Below are positions 31,283-40,454 of a stretch of 64,000 nucleotides of DNA, piece after piece; the first letter of the stretch is position 1, and each line of letters starts with the position of its first letter. Below the pieces are notes generated by a model that was given only the letters and a program-made list of their open reading frames with translations, did no database searches and was not told where the DNA came from. The stretch comes from Mycobacterium sp. (lineage in GTDB: Bacteria > Actinomycetota > Actinomycetes > Mycobacteriales > Mycobacteriaceae). The position numbers were made by a program, and so were the translations under genes. The DNA lies in contig NZ_PKEK01000009.1 in assembly GCF_002863225.1 (NCBI RefSeq), forward strand, positions 62,001-126,000. Reading direction: 5' to 3'.

Positions 31283-32485
31283 TCAACCCGCCGACGGCGG
31301 CGGTTTCATCACGTTGCCTTTGAGTTCGGCACCGATCGAAATGTCTTCGTATTTCTGCGCCTTGCGCTTGCGCCAGCCGCTGCCCGGTGAGATCGGCGGT
31401 GCCATCAGCGGCGGCATCATCGGCATGCCGGCAGCTTCACCCGCGCCGAGCGGCGTTGCCGCCGAAGCGAGTTGAACCGGCGCTTGCGATGTCGCCAGCA
31501 GCGTTCCAGCGGCCGGTGGCGCCATCAGGCCGCCCATCGGCACTCCGACGCCGGTGGCCGCGGCGGTCGACGGGGCCGAGAGCCCCGCGGCACCCAGCGC
31601 CCCGAGTCCTCCCCCGCCACCGAGTGCTCCCAGTGCCCCGGCAGCGCCGCCGCCCAGGTTGGACGCCGCACCACCCAGCGCCTCTTCGCCCTCCGAGACG
31701 CCCTGGCCGACCTGGGCGCTCACGCCCTGCAACGCTTGGGCCGACTGGCTTTGGGCCAGGTAGCTGAGCAGGTTGATCGGGAAGCCGGAGGAGACGAACT
31801 GGTTGGCGTAGGTGTTTGCCAGGCCGACGTAGCCCGCGTTCGGGTCGCCGGCAACCGGAAGCGGCTCGGCCGGTGCGGCCGCCGCGGCCTTGGCCGCGGT
31901 CGAGCCGCCGGAGTTGGCGGCAGCGGCGGTCTGGGCGTTGGCCTGGGTGGCCTGCGCCGACGGGTTCGTGGTCGACGCCGGCGAAGTGAACTGGGGCAAC
32001 GTGGTGGCCTGCGCCGAGGCAGCCTGATAGCGCGTCATCGCCGCCGCGTTGTTTGCCCACATCTGCTGGTATTCGGCCTCGGTCGCGGCGATCGCCGGCA
32101 TGTTCCGGCCGAACGTGTTGGTGGCCAGCAGCTGCGCCAGCCGCGTCCGGTTGGCCAGCACCTGCGCGGTCGGTACTACCGATGCGCTCGCGGAGTTGAA
32201 CGCGGTGGCCGCCGCCTGGGCGGACGCGGCGACCTGCTGAGCCTGCTGTGAGGTGGTGCGAAGCCAGCTCAGGTAGGGCGCGGCCGACTGGAACATCGCC
32301 GTCGACGACGGGCCGTGCCACGTATCGGACATCGACGACACCGCGGCTGCATAGCTGTCCGCAGCTTCTTCCAGGTCGGCGCCGAGTTGACGCCACCCGG
32401 CGGCGGCGTCAGCCAGCGAACCCGAACCGGGGCCGGAATGGATCAGCGCCGAAATCACTTCGGGCGGCAACGTCGTGAAGTCCAT
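31283..32485 (-). CDS. PPE family protein
   Basis: A 400-residue PPE protein without an adjacent PE gene. It opens MDFTTLPPEVISALIHSGPGSGSL, has WHGPSS near residue 55 and an FGRNMPAIAATEAEYQQMW helix end, the normal 180-residue PPE domain. The middle is Ala/Gln/Gly-rich. The C-terminus is SPGSGWRKRKAQKYEDISIG ending in MKPPPSAG. Such proteins are exported by ESX systems, usually paired with a PE. It is not the same subtype as the PPE2-like protein at 4579. It converges with the DUF732 gene. Confidence 0.92.
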   Translation of the reverse strand: MDFTTLPPEVISALIHSGPGSGSLADAAAGWRQLGADLEEAADSYAAAVSSMSDTWHGPSSTAMFQSAAPYLSWLRTTSQQAQQVAASAQAAATAFNSASASVVPTAQVLANRTRLAQLLATNTFGRNMPAIAATEAEYQQMWANNAAAMTRYQAASAQATTLPQFTSPASTTNPSAQATQANAQTAAAANSGGSTAAKAAAAAPAEPLPVAGDPNAGYVGLANTYANQFVSSGFPINLLSYLAQSQSAQALQGVSAQVGQGVSEGEEALGGAASNLGGGAAGALGALGGGGGLGALGAAGLSAPSTAAATGVGVPMGGLMAPPAAGTLLATSQAPVQLASAATPLGAGEAAGMPMMPPLMAPPISPGSGWRKRKAQKYEDISIGAELKGNVMKPPPSAG

Positions 32486-32573
32486 GATTCAAAAGGTCCC
32501 CTACCGTGAGAGAACGCTGGGAACAGTGGCTTGACCACGGCGGCAAATACGCTGGAACATTAGCCTCGCCGCC

Positions 32574-33686
32574 TTAGGAAATCGCGTTGATGGAGTTCAG
32601 CAGCCGGGGCTTGAACTCGTCGGGAATCGGAATGTAACCGGCCGCCACCAAAGCCTTCTGACCTGGACCGATTGAACTCTGCAGGAAGGCCCGGACTGCC
32701 TCGCCCGCCTTCGGGTCGGCGTACTTGGAGCACACGATCTCGTAGGTGGCCAGCACGATCGGGTACGCGCCCGGTTGGTTCGGCCGGTAGAACGAGATCG
32801 TGTCGAGGGCCAGGTCGTCGCCCTTTTTGATGAACCACGCCGTGGAAATCGTCTTGCCTACCGACTCCGGGCTGATGCTCACCGGGTCAGGGCCGGCCGA
32901 GGTGATGATGCTGGCGGCGTTCAGGTGCTGCGACTGGGCGAACGACCAGGCGAGATAGGTGACCGAGCCTTCGGTGTTCTTCACCTTCTCGGCGGCGCCG
33001 GCGTTGCCGACAGCACCCTCGCCGATACCCCCGTTGAACTTTCGTCCGGCGGGAAATCCCCAGGTGCCCCGGGAGGCAGTGTCGAGGTAGCGCTGGAAGT
33101 TGTCCGTGGTTCCAGACTCGTCTTCGCGGAATACGACGTGGATCGGCTCGTTGGGCAGCTGCACGCCCAGGTTCTGCAGCTGGATAGCTCCGTCGTTCCA
33201 CATGTTGATCTGGCCGTTGAAGATCTGGGCGGCAGTCAGGCCGTCGAGGTTCAGCGACGTCACCCCGTTGACGTTGAACGCGATCGCGATCGGGCTGATG
33301 ACCAGGGGCAGGTTCCAGGTGGGAGACCCACACCGCTGCTGGGCCCGGTCGTACTCGGCTCTGCTGAGCACCGAGTCCGACCCGGCGAAATCGTTCTTAC
33401 TGTCCAGGAACTCGTTGATACCGGCGGTGGAATCGTCGGCGGCGTAGTCCAGCGACTGCCCGGGGCACGCCTGCGCGAAGGCTTTGACGAACTCGGTCAT
33501 CGCGTTTTTCTGCGCGGTCGAGCCGCTGGCCTTCAGGTCCGGCTTGCCGCCGCAGGTCACCTTGACCGGAGGCGCGGTCGTACTCGTACCGCCGCCGGCG
33601 GCGTTGTTGTGGGTGCCGCAGGCCGTCAAGATCAGCATGCCGGCCGCCACAACGCTCAGTGCGGCGCTAAATCGGTTGAGCTTCAA
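32574..33686 (-). CDS. pstS: phosphate ABC transporter substrate-binding lipoprotein PstS
   Basis: A 370-residue lipoprotein. I take TTG 33686 as start because it follows AAGGA at five bases and gives a compact signal peptide [16 protein letters not shown] with lipobox LTAC (Cys23); the frame continues upstream without such features. The mature domain has [28 protein letters not shown] and [11 protein letters not shown], the phosphate-contacting loops of PstS. It captures phosphate for the Pst transporter, but no pstC/A/B is adjacent in the window. The 425-base upstream region carries TTCAC/T repeats that could be Pho-type boxes. Confidence 0.92.
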   Translation of the reverse strand: MKLNRFSAALSVVAAGMLILTACGTHNNAAGGGTSTTAPPVKVTCGGKPDLKASGSTAQKNAMTEFVKAFAQACPGQSLDYAADDSTAGINEFLDSKNDFAGSDSVLSRAEYDRAQQRCGSPTWNLPLVISPIAIAFNVNGVTSLNLDGLTAAQIFNGQINMWNDGAIQLQNLGVQLPNEPIHVVFREDESGTTDNFQRYLDTASRGTWGFPAGRKFNGGIGEGAVGNAGAAEKVKNTEGSVTYLAWSFAQSQHLNAASIITSAGPDPVSISPESVGKTISTAWFIKKGDDLALDTISFYRPNQPGAYPIVLATYEIVCSKYADPKAGEAVRAFLQSSIGPGQKALVAAGYIPIPDEFKPRLLNSINAIS

Positions 33687-34111
33687 TCCAATTCCTTCGG
33701 TGGTCTTCTGGATTTGATCGCACCGGCGATGTGCACGCCACGCTGCCGTGCCGCTCGCATCCATGGGGCATGGTAACAACATTCATGAGCCGTCATTTGT
33801 GGCCGGCATTTGCTGAACGAGCGGGTTTGACGATTTCAGCCGCTGTTTGCCGCCCGTTCACGATTCATCCGGATCACCCCCGACCAGAACCGTCGCAAAG
33901 ATTCACCCGTTGTTGACGTTCACCGGGGACGCCGAAATATGCGCAACGCTTATGATGGAATATCAATAGGCGACTTTCCGTTGCAGCTCAGGTGAGCTGC
34001 GTCGCACATCCCACATGCAATGGGCTTCATCACAAAAACCGAATTCATTGAGCCAATGTCGGCTCCCCAAACGTTTACGAATTGCCCGCCACTTACTTAA
34101 GGACGGACCAA
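33687..34111 (-). promoter_or_regulatory. pstS upstream region with TTCAC/T repeats
   Basis: This 425-base gap has no convincing gene. GTTCAC (33856-33861), ATTCAT (33863-33868), ATTCAC (33901-33906) and GTTCAC (33918-33923) form two pairs of direct repeats, reminiscent of Pho/RegX3-type recognition (GTTCA-based repeats). They lie about 170-240 bases upstream of pstS. A short perfect hairpin GCAGCTCA-GG-TGAGCTGC is at 33983-34000. No SigF- or IdeR-type box was seen. Assignment to RegX3 is inference. Confidence 0.35.
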
Positions 34112-34327
34112 GTGGAAACTCTTCAGGACTTTGTCAGCGCACGCTTCGCCGAACTGACCGCAGCAACCGGCCTGACCGACTGGGCGCGCCAAGCGCTCAA
34201 CGCGGTCACGTCGGCCGCGTCGTCGGTCCGCGGCAACCCCGCCGCCCCCACCGTGTCCGCACGGCCCGGTCACATCTTCGTCGGCCACGACCTACCGATG
34301 ATCAGCCCCGGCGTCGAGCGGTGCTGA
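34112..34327 (+). CDS. possible small protein of 71 residues
   Basis: A frame from GTG 34112 reads METLQDFVSARFAELTAATG, then a helical segment and ends PMISPGVERC. An AAGGA sequence nine bases upstream and GC3-biased codons support it; TTG 34082 is an alternative start. No family is recognised and no signal peptide or membrane segment is evident. It is convergent with the pseudouridine synthase gene, with two bases between stops. It may be a lineage-specific gene or a chance frame. Confidence 0.45.
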   Translation: METLQDFVSARFAELTAATGLTDWARQALNAVTSAASSVRGNPAAPTVSARPGHIFVGHDLPMISPGVERC

Positions 34328-34329
34328 GG

Positions 34330-35196
34330 TCATCCCGGTAACCGACGTCGACTGACGAACTCGCGGTGGATCCCGCTGCGCGGGTCATCAAATGCGATCC
34401 GCTGCGCCAGCAGCTGCAGCGGGGTGGCGAAATCGTCGGCCGCCACCTCGATCACATCGGGGTAGAGCGGGTCTCCGTATATCGGGATGCCAAGAGACGC
34501 CATGTGCACCCGCAACTGGTGGGTGCGACCGGTACGTGGCGTCAACCGGTACAGCCCGTCAGCGGACAACAGCTCCACCAGCGTTTCGGCGTTCGCGTCA
34601 CCTGACTCCTCGAAGGCTTGAAAGTTGCCGCGCTGCTTGATGATTCGACTCTGTACTACCCGCGGCAAACCGAGGTCGGGGTCTACCGCGGCCCTGGCCA
34701 GATAGGTCTTCTGCACCGCACCAAGGGCGAACAGCGTCTGATACGCCCCGCGAACCTCGCGGCGGGTGGTGAACAACAGCACCCCGGCGGTCAGCCGGTC
34801 CAGCCGGTGCGCCGGGCTCAGCTCGTCGATTCCGAGTTTCCGCCGCAGCCGCACCAACGCCGTCTGGGCGACGTGTCGACCACGCGGCATGGTGGCCAGA
34901 AAGTGCGGCTTGTCGGCGACCACGATGTCCTCATCCTGGTAGAGCACCGGGATGTCGAACGGGACCTCGACCTCGTCGCTCAGGTCGCGGTAGAGGAATA
35001 CGACCGCGCCGGCCGGCAACACCGTCGTCTCGTCGACGACCGAGCCGTCGGCGCAAACCACCTCACCGGCAAGCACTTTCGTTCGGGCTTGGGCACCGAA
35101 TCGCTCGTCCAGCTCGCCGATCACCGAGCCGCCGCGCAACCGCAGCCGGGCCGGCCCCAAGCCCGCACGCACCGGCAGCGGGGTGGGGCGGCGCAT
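34330..35196 (-). CDS. RluA-family pseudouridine synthase (Rv3300c-like)
   Basis: A 288-residue enzyme. The catalytic motif is HRLDRLTAGVLL with the nucleophilic aspartate, and the PRTGRTHQLRVHM and GDPLYP motifs complete the RluA/RluD signature. It isomerises uridine to pseudouridine in rRNA or tRNA; which site is not deducible. The N-terminal 90 residues are a degenerate S4-like region. From memory, M. tuberculosis has phoY1 between this gene and glpD2, but here only 66 bases separate them. Confidence 0.92.
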   Translation of the reverse strand: MRRPTPLPVRAGLGPARLRLRGGSVIGELDERFGAQARTKVLAGEVVCADGSVVDETTVLPAGAVVFLYRDLSDEVEVPFDIPVLYQDEDIVVADKPHFLATMPRGRHVAQTALVRLRRKLGIDELSPAHRLDRLTAGVLLFTTRREVRGAYQTLFALGAVQKTYLARAAVDPDLGLPRVVQSRIIKQRGNFQAFEESGDANAETLVELLSADGLYRLTPRTGRTHQLRVHMASLGIPIYGDPLYPDVIEVAADDFATPLQLLAQRIAFDDPRSGIHREFVSRRRLPG

Positions 35197-35262
35197 GGGG
35201 CTCCTGACAACGACGAATCTTGGCCCGCAAGCCTATCCGGTGCGCACGAGGCAGCAGACCGG

Positions 35263-37020
35263 TCAGTTCAGCGGGACCGGCTCGAGTATCTCGGCGCGGG
35301 CCTCTGGGGCGCTGGCCCGCAGCGCGTCGGCTGAGGCGTCGTCGGGCTGGGTTTGGGACAACACCTCGGCCTCGACCCGTGCGATGTAGGTCTCGACTTC
35401 GCGGTCGATGTCGGCATCCGACCAGCCCAGGATCGGTGCGGCGATGTCGGCCACCTCGCGGGCACAGTCGACGCCGCGGTGGGAGTACTCGATGGCGATT
35501 CGGGTCCGCCGGGCCAGGATGTCCTCGAGGTGCAGCGCGCCCTCGGCGGCGACGGCGTAGGCCACCTCGACCCGCAGGTAGCCCGGCGCGGCGGCGATCG
35601 GGTTCAGCAGGTCACGCTGCCCGGTCGCCATGGCCAGCACCTCGTCGATCAGCGACCCGTAGCGATCCAGCAGATGCCGCACCCGGTAGGAATGCAGACC
35701 CTCCATGGCGCCGACGTGCTCGGTCTGGTTGATCAGGGCGAAGTAACCGTCGGCTCCCAGCAGGGGCACCTTCTCGGTGATCGACTGCGCGATACGCGCT
35801 GGAACGTATTGCGCCGCAGCGTCGATCGCGTCGGCAGCCATCACCCGATAGGTGGTGTACTTGCCGCCCGCGATTGCCACCAGCCCGGGGGCCGGCACCG
35901 CTACCGCGTGCTCCCGGGACAGCTTGGACGTCTCCTCGCTCTCCCCCGCCAGCAGCGGACGCAGCCCGGCGTAGACACCGTCGATGTCGTTGTGGCTCAA
36001 CGGAGTTGCCAGCACGGTGTTGACGGTGCCCAGAATGTAGTCGATGTCGATCTTGGTGGCGGCTGGATGCGCCAGGTCGAGATTCCAGTCGGTGTCGGTG
36101 GTTCCGATGATCCAGTGACTGCCCCAGGGGATCACGAACATCACCGACTTCTCGGTCCGCAGGATGATCGCGACGTCGCTGACGATCCGGTCCCGCGGCA
36201 CGACGATGTGCACGCCCTTGGAGGCCCGTACCCGAAACCGCCCGCGCTGCTTGGACAAGGCCTGGATCTCGTCGGTCCACACCCCGGTCGCGTTCACCAC
36301 GACATGGCCACGCACATCGGTGACGGCGCCGTCTTCGGAGTCGCGCACCCGCACGCCGGTCACCCGGTCACCCTCGCGCCGCAGCGACACCACCTGTGTC
36401 GACGACCGCACTACGGCGCCGTAGTGCGCAGCGGTACGCACCACCGTCAGCGTGTGCCGGGCGTCGTCGACAACCGTGTCGTAGTAGCGGATACCGCCGA
36501 TCAATGCGCTGCGCTTGAGACCGGGCGACAACCGCAGCGCGCCGGCCCGGGTCAGATGCTTTTGCGCGGGCACGGATTTCGCGCCGCCGAGCTGGTCGTA
36601 GAGCAGCAGGCCGGCGGCGGTGTACGGGCGTTCCCACCACCGCTTGGTCAGCGGGTAGAGGAACGGCAGCGGCTTGACCAGATGCGGCGCCAGCGTCGTC
36701 AGCGACAACTCACGCTCGAAGAGGGCTTCGCGCACCAGACCGAATTCGAGTTGTTCGAGGTAGCGCAGCCCGCCGTGGAACATCTTCGACGACCGGCTCG
36801 AGGTGCCCGAGGCGAAGTCGCGGGCCTCGACCAACGCGACCTTCAGCCCGCGGGTGGCGGCGTCCAGGGCGGCGCCCGAACCGACGACTCCGCCGCCGAT
36901 GACGATGACGTCGAACTGTTCGCTGCCGAGCCGGTCCCAGGCAGACGCGCGTTGTTCGGCCCCCAGAAACGAACTCGGCCTGGTCTGCTCGCTGGCCGGG
37001 ACGCGAATCGGGTCGCTCAC
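35263..37020 (-). CDS. glpD2: glycerol-3-phosphate dehydrogenase GlpD2
   Basis: A 585-residue FAD-dependent dehydrogenase, oxidising sn-glycerol 3-phosphate to dihydroxyacetone phosphate at the membrane and passing electrons to quinone. The N-terminal FDVIVIGGGVVGSGAALDAA is the FAD Rossmann motif. ARDFASGTSSRSSKMFHGGLRYLEQ is the GlpD active-site signature, followed by a C-terminal DAO_C domain. It lies 61 bases downstream of lpdA on the same strand, the conserved lpdA-glpD2 arrangement. Confidence 0.96.
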   Translation of the reverse strand: MSDPIRVPASEQTRPSSFLGAEQRASAWDRLGSEQFDVIVIGGGVVGSGAALDAATRGLKVALVEARDFASGTSSRSSKMFHGGLRYLEQLEFGLVREALFERELSLTTLAPHLVKPLPFLYPLTKRWWERPYTAAGLLLYDQLGGAKSVPAQKHLTRAGALRLSPGLKRSALIGGIRYYDTVVDDARHTLTVVRTAAHYGAVVRSSTQVVSLRREGDRVTGVRVRDSEDGAVTDVRGHVVVNATGVWTDEIQALSKQRGRFRVRASKGVHIVVPRDRIVSDVAIILRTEKSVMFVIPWGSHWIIGTTDTDWNLDLAHPAATKIDIDYILGTVNTVLATPLSHNDIDGVYAGLRPLLAGESEETSKLSREHAVAVPAPGLVAIAGGKYTTYRVMAADAIDAAAQYVPARIAQSITEKVPLLGADGYFALINQTEHVGAMEGLHSYRVRHLLDRYGSLIDEVLAMATGQRDLLNPIAAAPGYLRVEVAYAVAAEGALHLEDILARRTRIAIEYSHRGVDCAREVADIAAPILGWSDADIDREVETYIARVEAEVLSQTQPDDASADALRASAPEARAEILEPVPLN

Positions 37021-37081
37021 GGCACGGTCTCCTGTCGGTTACTCGTCAGTAGATTCTTGACACCAAGGCTACCTGGAGCGA

Positions 37082-38488
37082 TCAGTCCAGGTCGTCGTGC
37101 GCCATCAGGCGCCGGGCCGCCTCGGTGATCGAGCCGGACAGTGACGGGTAGACGCTCAGGGTCTGGGCCAGGTGGTTCACCGTCAGCCGGGTCTGTACCG
37201 CCATCGCGATCGGCAGGATCAGTTCCGACGCGATCGGCGCCACCACCACACCGCCGATCACCACGCCGGTGGCCGGGCGGCAGAACAGCTTGACGAAACC
37301 GTGCCGCAGGCCGGACATCTTGGCGCGCGCGTTCGTTCGCAGCGGCAGCATGATGGTGCGGGCCTGGACCGATCCGTCGTCGATGGCCGACTGCGGGACG
37401 CCGACGGCGGCCAGCTCGGGCCGGGTGAACACCGCCGCGGCGACCGTGCGGAGCCGGATCGGGGTGACGGCCTCGCCGAGGGCGTGCCACATCGCGATCC
37501 GGCCCTGCATCGCCGCGACCGAGGCGAGCGGCAGCAGACCGGTGCAGTCGCCGGCGGCGTAGATGTTGGACACCGAGGTGCGTGAGACCCGGTCGACGGT
37601 CAGGTAGTTGCCGCGCCCGAGTTCGATGCCGACCCGGTCCAGACCCAGGCCGCCGGTGTTGGGCACCGAGCCGATCGTCATCAGCGCGTGGCTGCCCTCG
37701 ACGGTCCGGCCGTCGGCGAGGGTGACCAGCACCCCGTCGTCGGTGCGGGTCACGGAGTCGGCGCGGGCGTTCTTGACCAGCTCGACGCCACGCTCGGAGA
37801 AGATCCGCTCGAGAACCTCGGCAGCGTCGGCGTCTTCGTAGGGCAGGATCTGGTCGCGGCTGGCGACCACTGTCACGTCGACGCCCAGCTCGGTGTAGGC
37901 GTGCACGAATTCAGCGCCGGTGACGCCCGAGCCGACCACGATCAGGTGCTCGGGCAGCGCCTGCAGGTCGTAGAGCTGTCGCCACGTCAGGATGCGTTCA
38001 CCGTCGGGCCGCGCGGTCGGCAACTCCCGGGGGCTGGCGCCGGTGGCGATCAGCACCACGTCGGCGTCGTAGACCGACGTCGCACCGTCCGGGCCGGTGG
38101 CCTGCACCCGGTGCGCCGCCAGGCCGCGGGCGGTGTCGACCAGCTCGCCCTTGCCCTCGACGACGTCGACCCCGGCGCTCAGCAGCTGCGCCTTGACGTC
38201 CTGGGACTGGTCGAAAGCCAGCCGCTTGACCCGCTGGTGGATCTCCGGCAAGGAGATCTTGGCCGCCTCGATGTCGATGTCGAAGCCCAGATACGGGCCG
38301 CGCCGCAGCTCGGTGCGCACCCCGGTCGAGGCGATGAAGGTCTTGGACGGCACGCAGTCGAACAGCACCGCCGCGCCGCCGATGCCGTCGGAGTCGATGA
38401 CGGTCACGCGGGCGTCGCGCGCGGCCGCGACCAGCGCCGCCTCGTAACCGGCCGGCCCTCCCCCGATGATCACGATGCGGGTTGCCAC
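37082..38488 (-). CDS. lpdA: NAD(P)H quinone reductase LpdA (dihydrolipoamide dehydrogenase-like)
   Basis: A 468-residue pyridine nucleotide-disulfide oxidoreductase-fold flavoprotein. It starts at GTG 38488 (MATRIVIIGGGPAGYEAALV). At the place of the redox disulfide (usually GGTCLNVGC) it has GGAAVLFDC: Ala40 replaces the first cysteine and only Cys45 remains. The classical dithiol cycle is therefore impossible. This agrees with published work on M. tuberculosis LpdA, which is a quinone reductase and not a lipoamide dehydrogenase. NAD(P)H motif VVGSGVTGAEFVHAY and FAD-binding YAAGDCTGL are intact. Confidence 0.95.
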   Translation of the reverse strand: MATRIVIIGGGPAGYEAALVAAARDARVTVIDSDGIGGAAVLFDCVPSKTFIASTGVRTELRRGPYLGFDIDIEAAKISLPEIHQRVKRLAFDQSQDVKAQLLSAGVDVVEGKGELVDTARGLAAHRVQATGPDGATSVYDADVVLIATGASPRELPTARPDGERILTWRQLYDLQALPEHLIVVGSGVTGAEFVHAYTELGVDVTVVASRDQILPYEDADAAEVLERIFSERGVELVKNARADSVTRTDDGVLVTLADGRTVEGSHALMTIGSVPNTGGLGLDRVGIELGRGNYLTVDRVSRTSVSNIYAAGDCTGLLPLASVAAMQGRIAMWHALGEAVTPIRLRTVAAAVFTRPELAAVGVPQSAIDDGSVQARTIMLPLRTNARAKMSGLRHGFVKLFCRPATGVVIGGVVVAPIASELILPIAMAVQTRLTVNHLAQTLSVYPSLSGSITEAARRLMAHDDLD

Positions 38489-38609
38489 GTCCCTCAAACT
38501 AGCCTGGCGGCGGGGCAGCCGCGCGGCGGCTGAGGCGGAGCAGGGCAATCGAGCAGCGCGAACCTGGCGGATATGCGCCGCGTGTGCGGACGCCGTTTAA
38601 GCTTTCCCC

Positions 38610-39092
38610 GTGCCGATCTACGCCGCTTACGGCTCGAACATGCATCCCGAGCAAATGCAGCAGCGGGCACCGCACTCGCCGATGGCCGGTACCGGCTGGC
38701 TGCACGGCTGGCGGCTGACGTTCGGCGGCGAGGACATCGGCTGGGAAGGTGCGCTGGCCACCGTCGTCGAGGACCCCACGTCGAAGGTCTTCGTCGTGCT
38801 CTACGACATGACCACGGCCGACGAGAACAACCTCGATCGCTGGGAGGGCTCCGAGCTCGGCATCCACAAGAAGATCCGCTGCCGGGTGGAGCGGCTGTCC
38901 TCAGACACCACGACAGATCCGGTGCTGGCCTGGCTGTACGTGGTGGACGCGTGGGAAGGCGGTCTGCCGTCGGCGCGCTACATCGGCGTGATGGCCGACG
39001 CCGCCGAAATCGCCGGTGCACCAAGCGATTACGTGCACAAGATCCGCACCTGCCCGGCCCGCAATGTAGGACCCGGGCACGGCGGCGAGTAA
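38610..39092 (+). CDS. gamma-glutamylcyclotransferase-like protein (Rv3304-like)
   Basis: A 160-residue AIG2/GGCT-fold protein. The YAAYGSNMHPEQM opening contains the YGSN substrate loop, and the GSELGIHKKIRCRVE region carries a glutamate at the expected catalytic zone. Such enzymes cyclise gamma-glutamyl amines or amino acids to 5-oxoproline; the true substrate in mycobacteria, which use mycothiol, is not known. The GTG start is 121 bases from lpdA, with which it is divergent. Confidence 0.85.
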   Translation: MPIYAAYGSNMHPEQMQQRAPHSPMAGTGWLHGWRLTFGGEDIGWEGALATVVEDPTSKVFVVLYDMTTADENNLDRWEGSELGIHKKIRCRVERLSSDTTTDPVLAWLYVVDAWEGGLPSARYIGVMADAAEIAGAPSDYVHKIRTCPARNVGPGHGGE

Positions 39093-39138
39093 CGCAACCC
39101 CACGAGCCGCACCAGCCCCTCACCCGGCCGGTAGTGCA

Positions 39139-39200
39139 TCTGCCCACCTCTGAGCGACAACGCGTCACGTTCACGCAGTTGTCGCTCAGAGGTGGGCAGA
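39139..39200. repeat. perfect 22-bp inverted repeat with 18-base loop
   Basis: The arm at 39139-39160 (beginning TCTGCCCACCTCTGAG) is exactly complementary to 39179-39200 (ending CTCAGAGGTGGGCAGA). The loop is 39161-39178. It sits in the 192-base gap between convergent genes, so it may act as a bidirectional terminator. A 22-bp perfect stem is far longer than ordinary terminators, however, and no T-run follows on either side. A mobile palindromic element is the alternative. Confidence 0.85.
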
Positions 39201-39220
39201 GAGAGCATGTCGGCGGCACT

Positions 39221-39271
39221 GTGACAGAGGTAGCGCTGTGACAGAAGTGGCGCCGTGACAGAGCGCGGCTG
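39221..39271. repeat. three imperfect 17-bp tandem repeats
   Basis: Copies start with GTGACAGA at 39221, 39238 and 39255: GTGACAGAGGTAGCGCT, GTGACAGAAGTGGCGCC and GTGACAGAGCGCGGCTG. The first two differ at three positions; the third diverges after nine bases. The array lies just right of the 22-bp inverted repeat and ends 14 bases before the amiA1 stop. A 17-base period excludes a coding repeat. Confidence 0.7.
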
Positions 39272-39284
39272 CCCGCCTCCGCGC

Positions 39285-40454
39285 TCAGCCGAGCGCGGCG
39301 GCCTGATCGACGATGTTGACCATCAACCGCAGCCCGATTCCCAAGGCGCGCTCGTCGAGGTCGAACGTCGGCTGGTGCAGGTCCAGCTGCGGACCGTGCC
39401 CCGACCACACACCGAGCCGGGCCATGGCGCCGGGCACCTCCTCGAGGTACCAGGAGAAGTCTTCGCCGCCACCGGACTGCTTGGTGTCGGCCAGCGCATC
39501 GGGGCCGAGCGCCTCGATGGCGTGGGTGAGGATGCGCGTCGAGACCTCCTCGTTGACCACCGGCGGCACGCCGCGGTTGTACTGCACGGAATGCTCGATG
39601 TGCAACGGCGCCAGCAGGGCCGTCACCGCCTCCCGGAAGATTTCCTCCATACCCAGCCAGGCCTCGCGACTGGCGGTGCGGATCGTGCCGGCCAGCGTGC
39701 CGCTCTGCGGAATGGCATTGGCGGCCAGGCCGGCGTTGACCGCACCCCACACCATCACGGTGCTGTGGCGTGGATCGATACGGCGTGACAACACCCCGGG
39801 CACACCGGTGATCAGCGTGCCGAGCCCGTAGACCAGATCACCGGTCAGGTGCGGTCGCGACGTGTGCCCACCCGGTGACGACAGCGTGATCTCGACCATG
39901 TCGGCAGCCGACGTGATCGGGCCCGGCTTGACGGCGATGCTGCCGACCGCCAGCCGCGGGTCGCAGTGCAGGGCGAAGATCCGGCTGACCCCGGACATCG
40001 CACCCGCGGCGATGGTGTCGATCGCGCCGCCCGGCATCAGCTCCTCGGCGGGCTGGAAGATCAGCCGGATCCCGATCGGCAACTCCGGCGCCCCGGCCAG
40101 CGCCAGCGCAGTGCCCAGCAGGATCGCGGTGTGCCCGTCGTGGCCGCAGGCGTGCGCGGCGTTGGGCATCGTGGAGGCATACGCGGCGCCGGTCCGCTCG
40201 GCCATCGGCAGCGCGTCGATGTCGGCGCGCAGCGCGACGCGGGGCTCACCGTCGCCCAGATCGCACGTCAGGCCTGTCCCGCCGGGCAGCACCTTCGGGT
40301 TGAGCCCGGCGCCGGCCAGCCGTTCGGCGACGAACTGCGTGGTCGCGAACTCTTGACGGCCGAGCTCCGGGTAGCGGTGGAAGTGCCGCCGCCAGCCGAT
40401 CAGGTCGTCGTTGTGCTCGGCCAGCCACCCGGTCGCGACATCGGAGAGTCTCAT
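39285..40454 (-). CDS. amiA1: M20-family amidohydrolase AmiA1
   Basis: A 389-residue zinc-dependent N-acyl-amino-acid or peptide amidohydrolase of the M20D family. HACGHDGHTAILLGTALAL supplies metal ligands, with ESGGEDFSWYL-type (here SGGEDFSWYLEEVPGA) downstream. It is coupled to amiB1 by a four-base ATGA overlap, the arrangement of Rv3305c-Rv3306c. The substrate is not established; members hydrolyse N-acetylated amino acids, hippurate or auxin-like conjugates in the cytoplasm. Confidence 0.93.
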   Translation of the reverse strand: MRLSDVATGWLAEHNDDLIGWRRHFHRYPELGRQEFATTQFVAERLAGAGLNPKVLPGGTGLTCDLGDGEPRVALRADIDALPMAERTGAAYASTMPNAAHACGHDGHTAILLGTALALAGAPELPIGIRLIFQPAEELMPGGAIDTIAAGAMSGVSRIFALHCDPRLAVGSIAVKPGPITSAADMVEITLSSPGGHTSRPHLTGDLVYGLGTLITGVPGVLSRRIDPRHSTVMVWGAVNAGLAANAIPQSGTLAGTIRTASREAWLGMEEIFREAVTALLAPLHIEHSVQYNRGVPPVVNEEVSTRILTHAIEALGPDALADTKQSGGGEDFSWYLEEVPGAMARLGVWSGHGPQLDLHQPTFDLDERALGIGLRLMVNIVDQAAALG

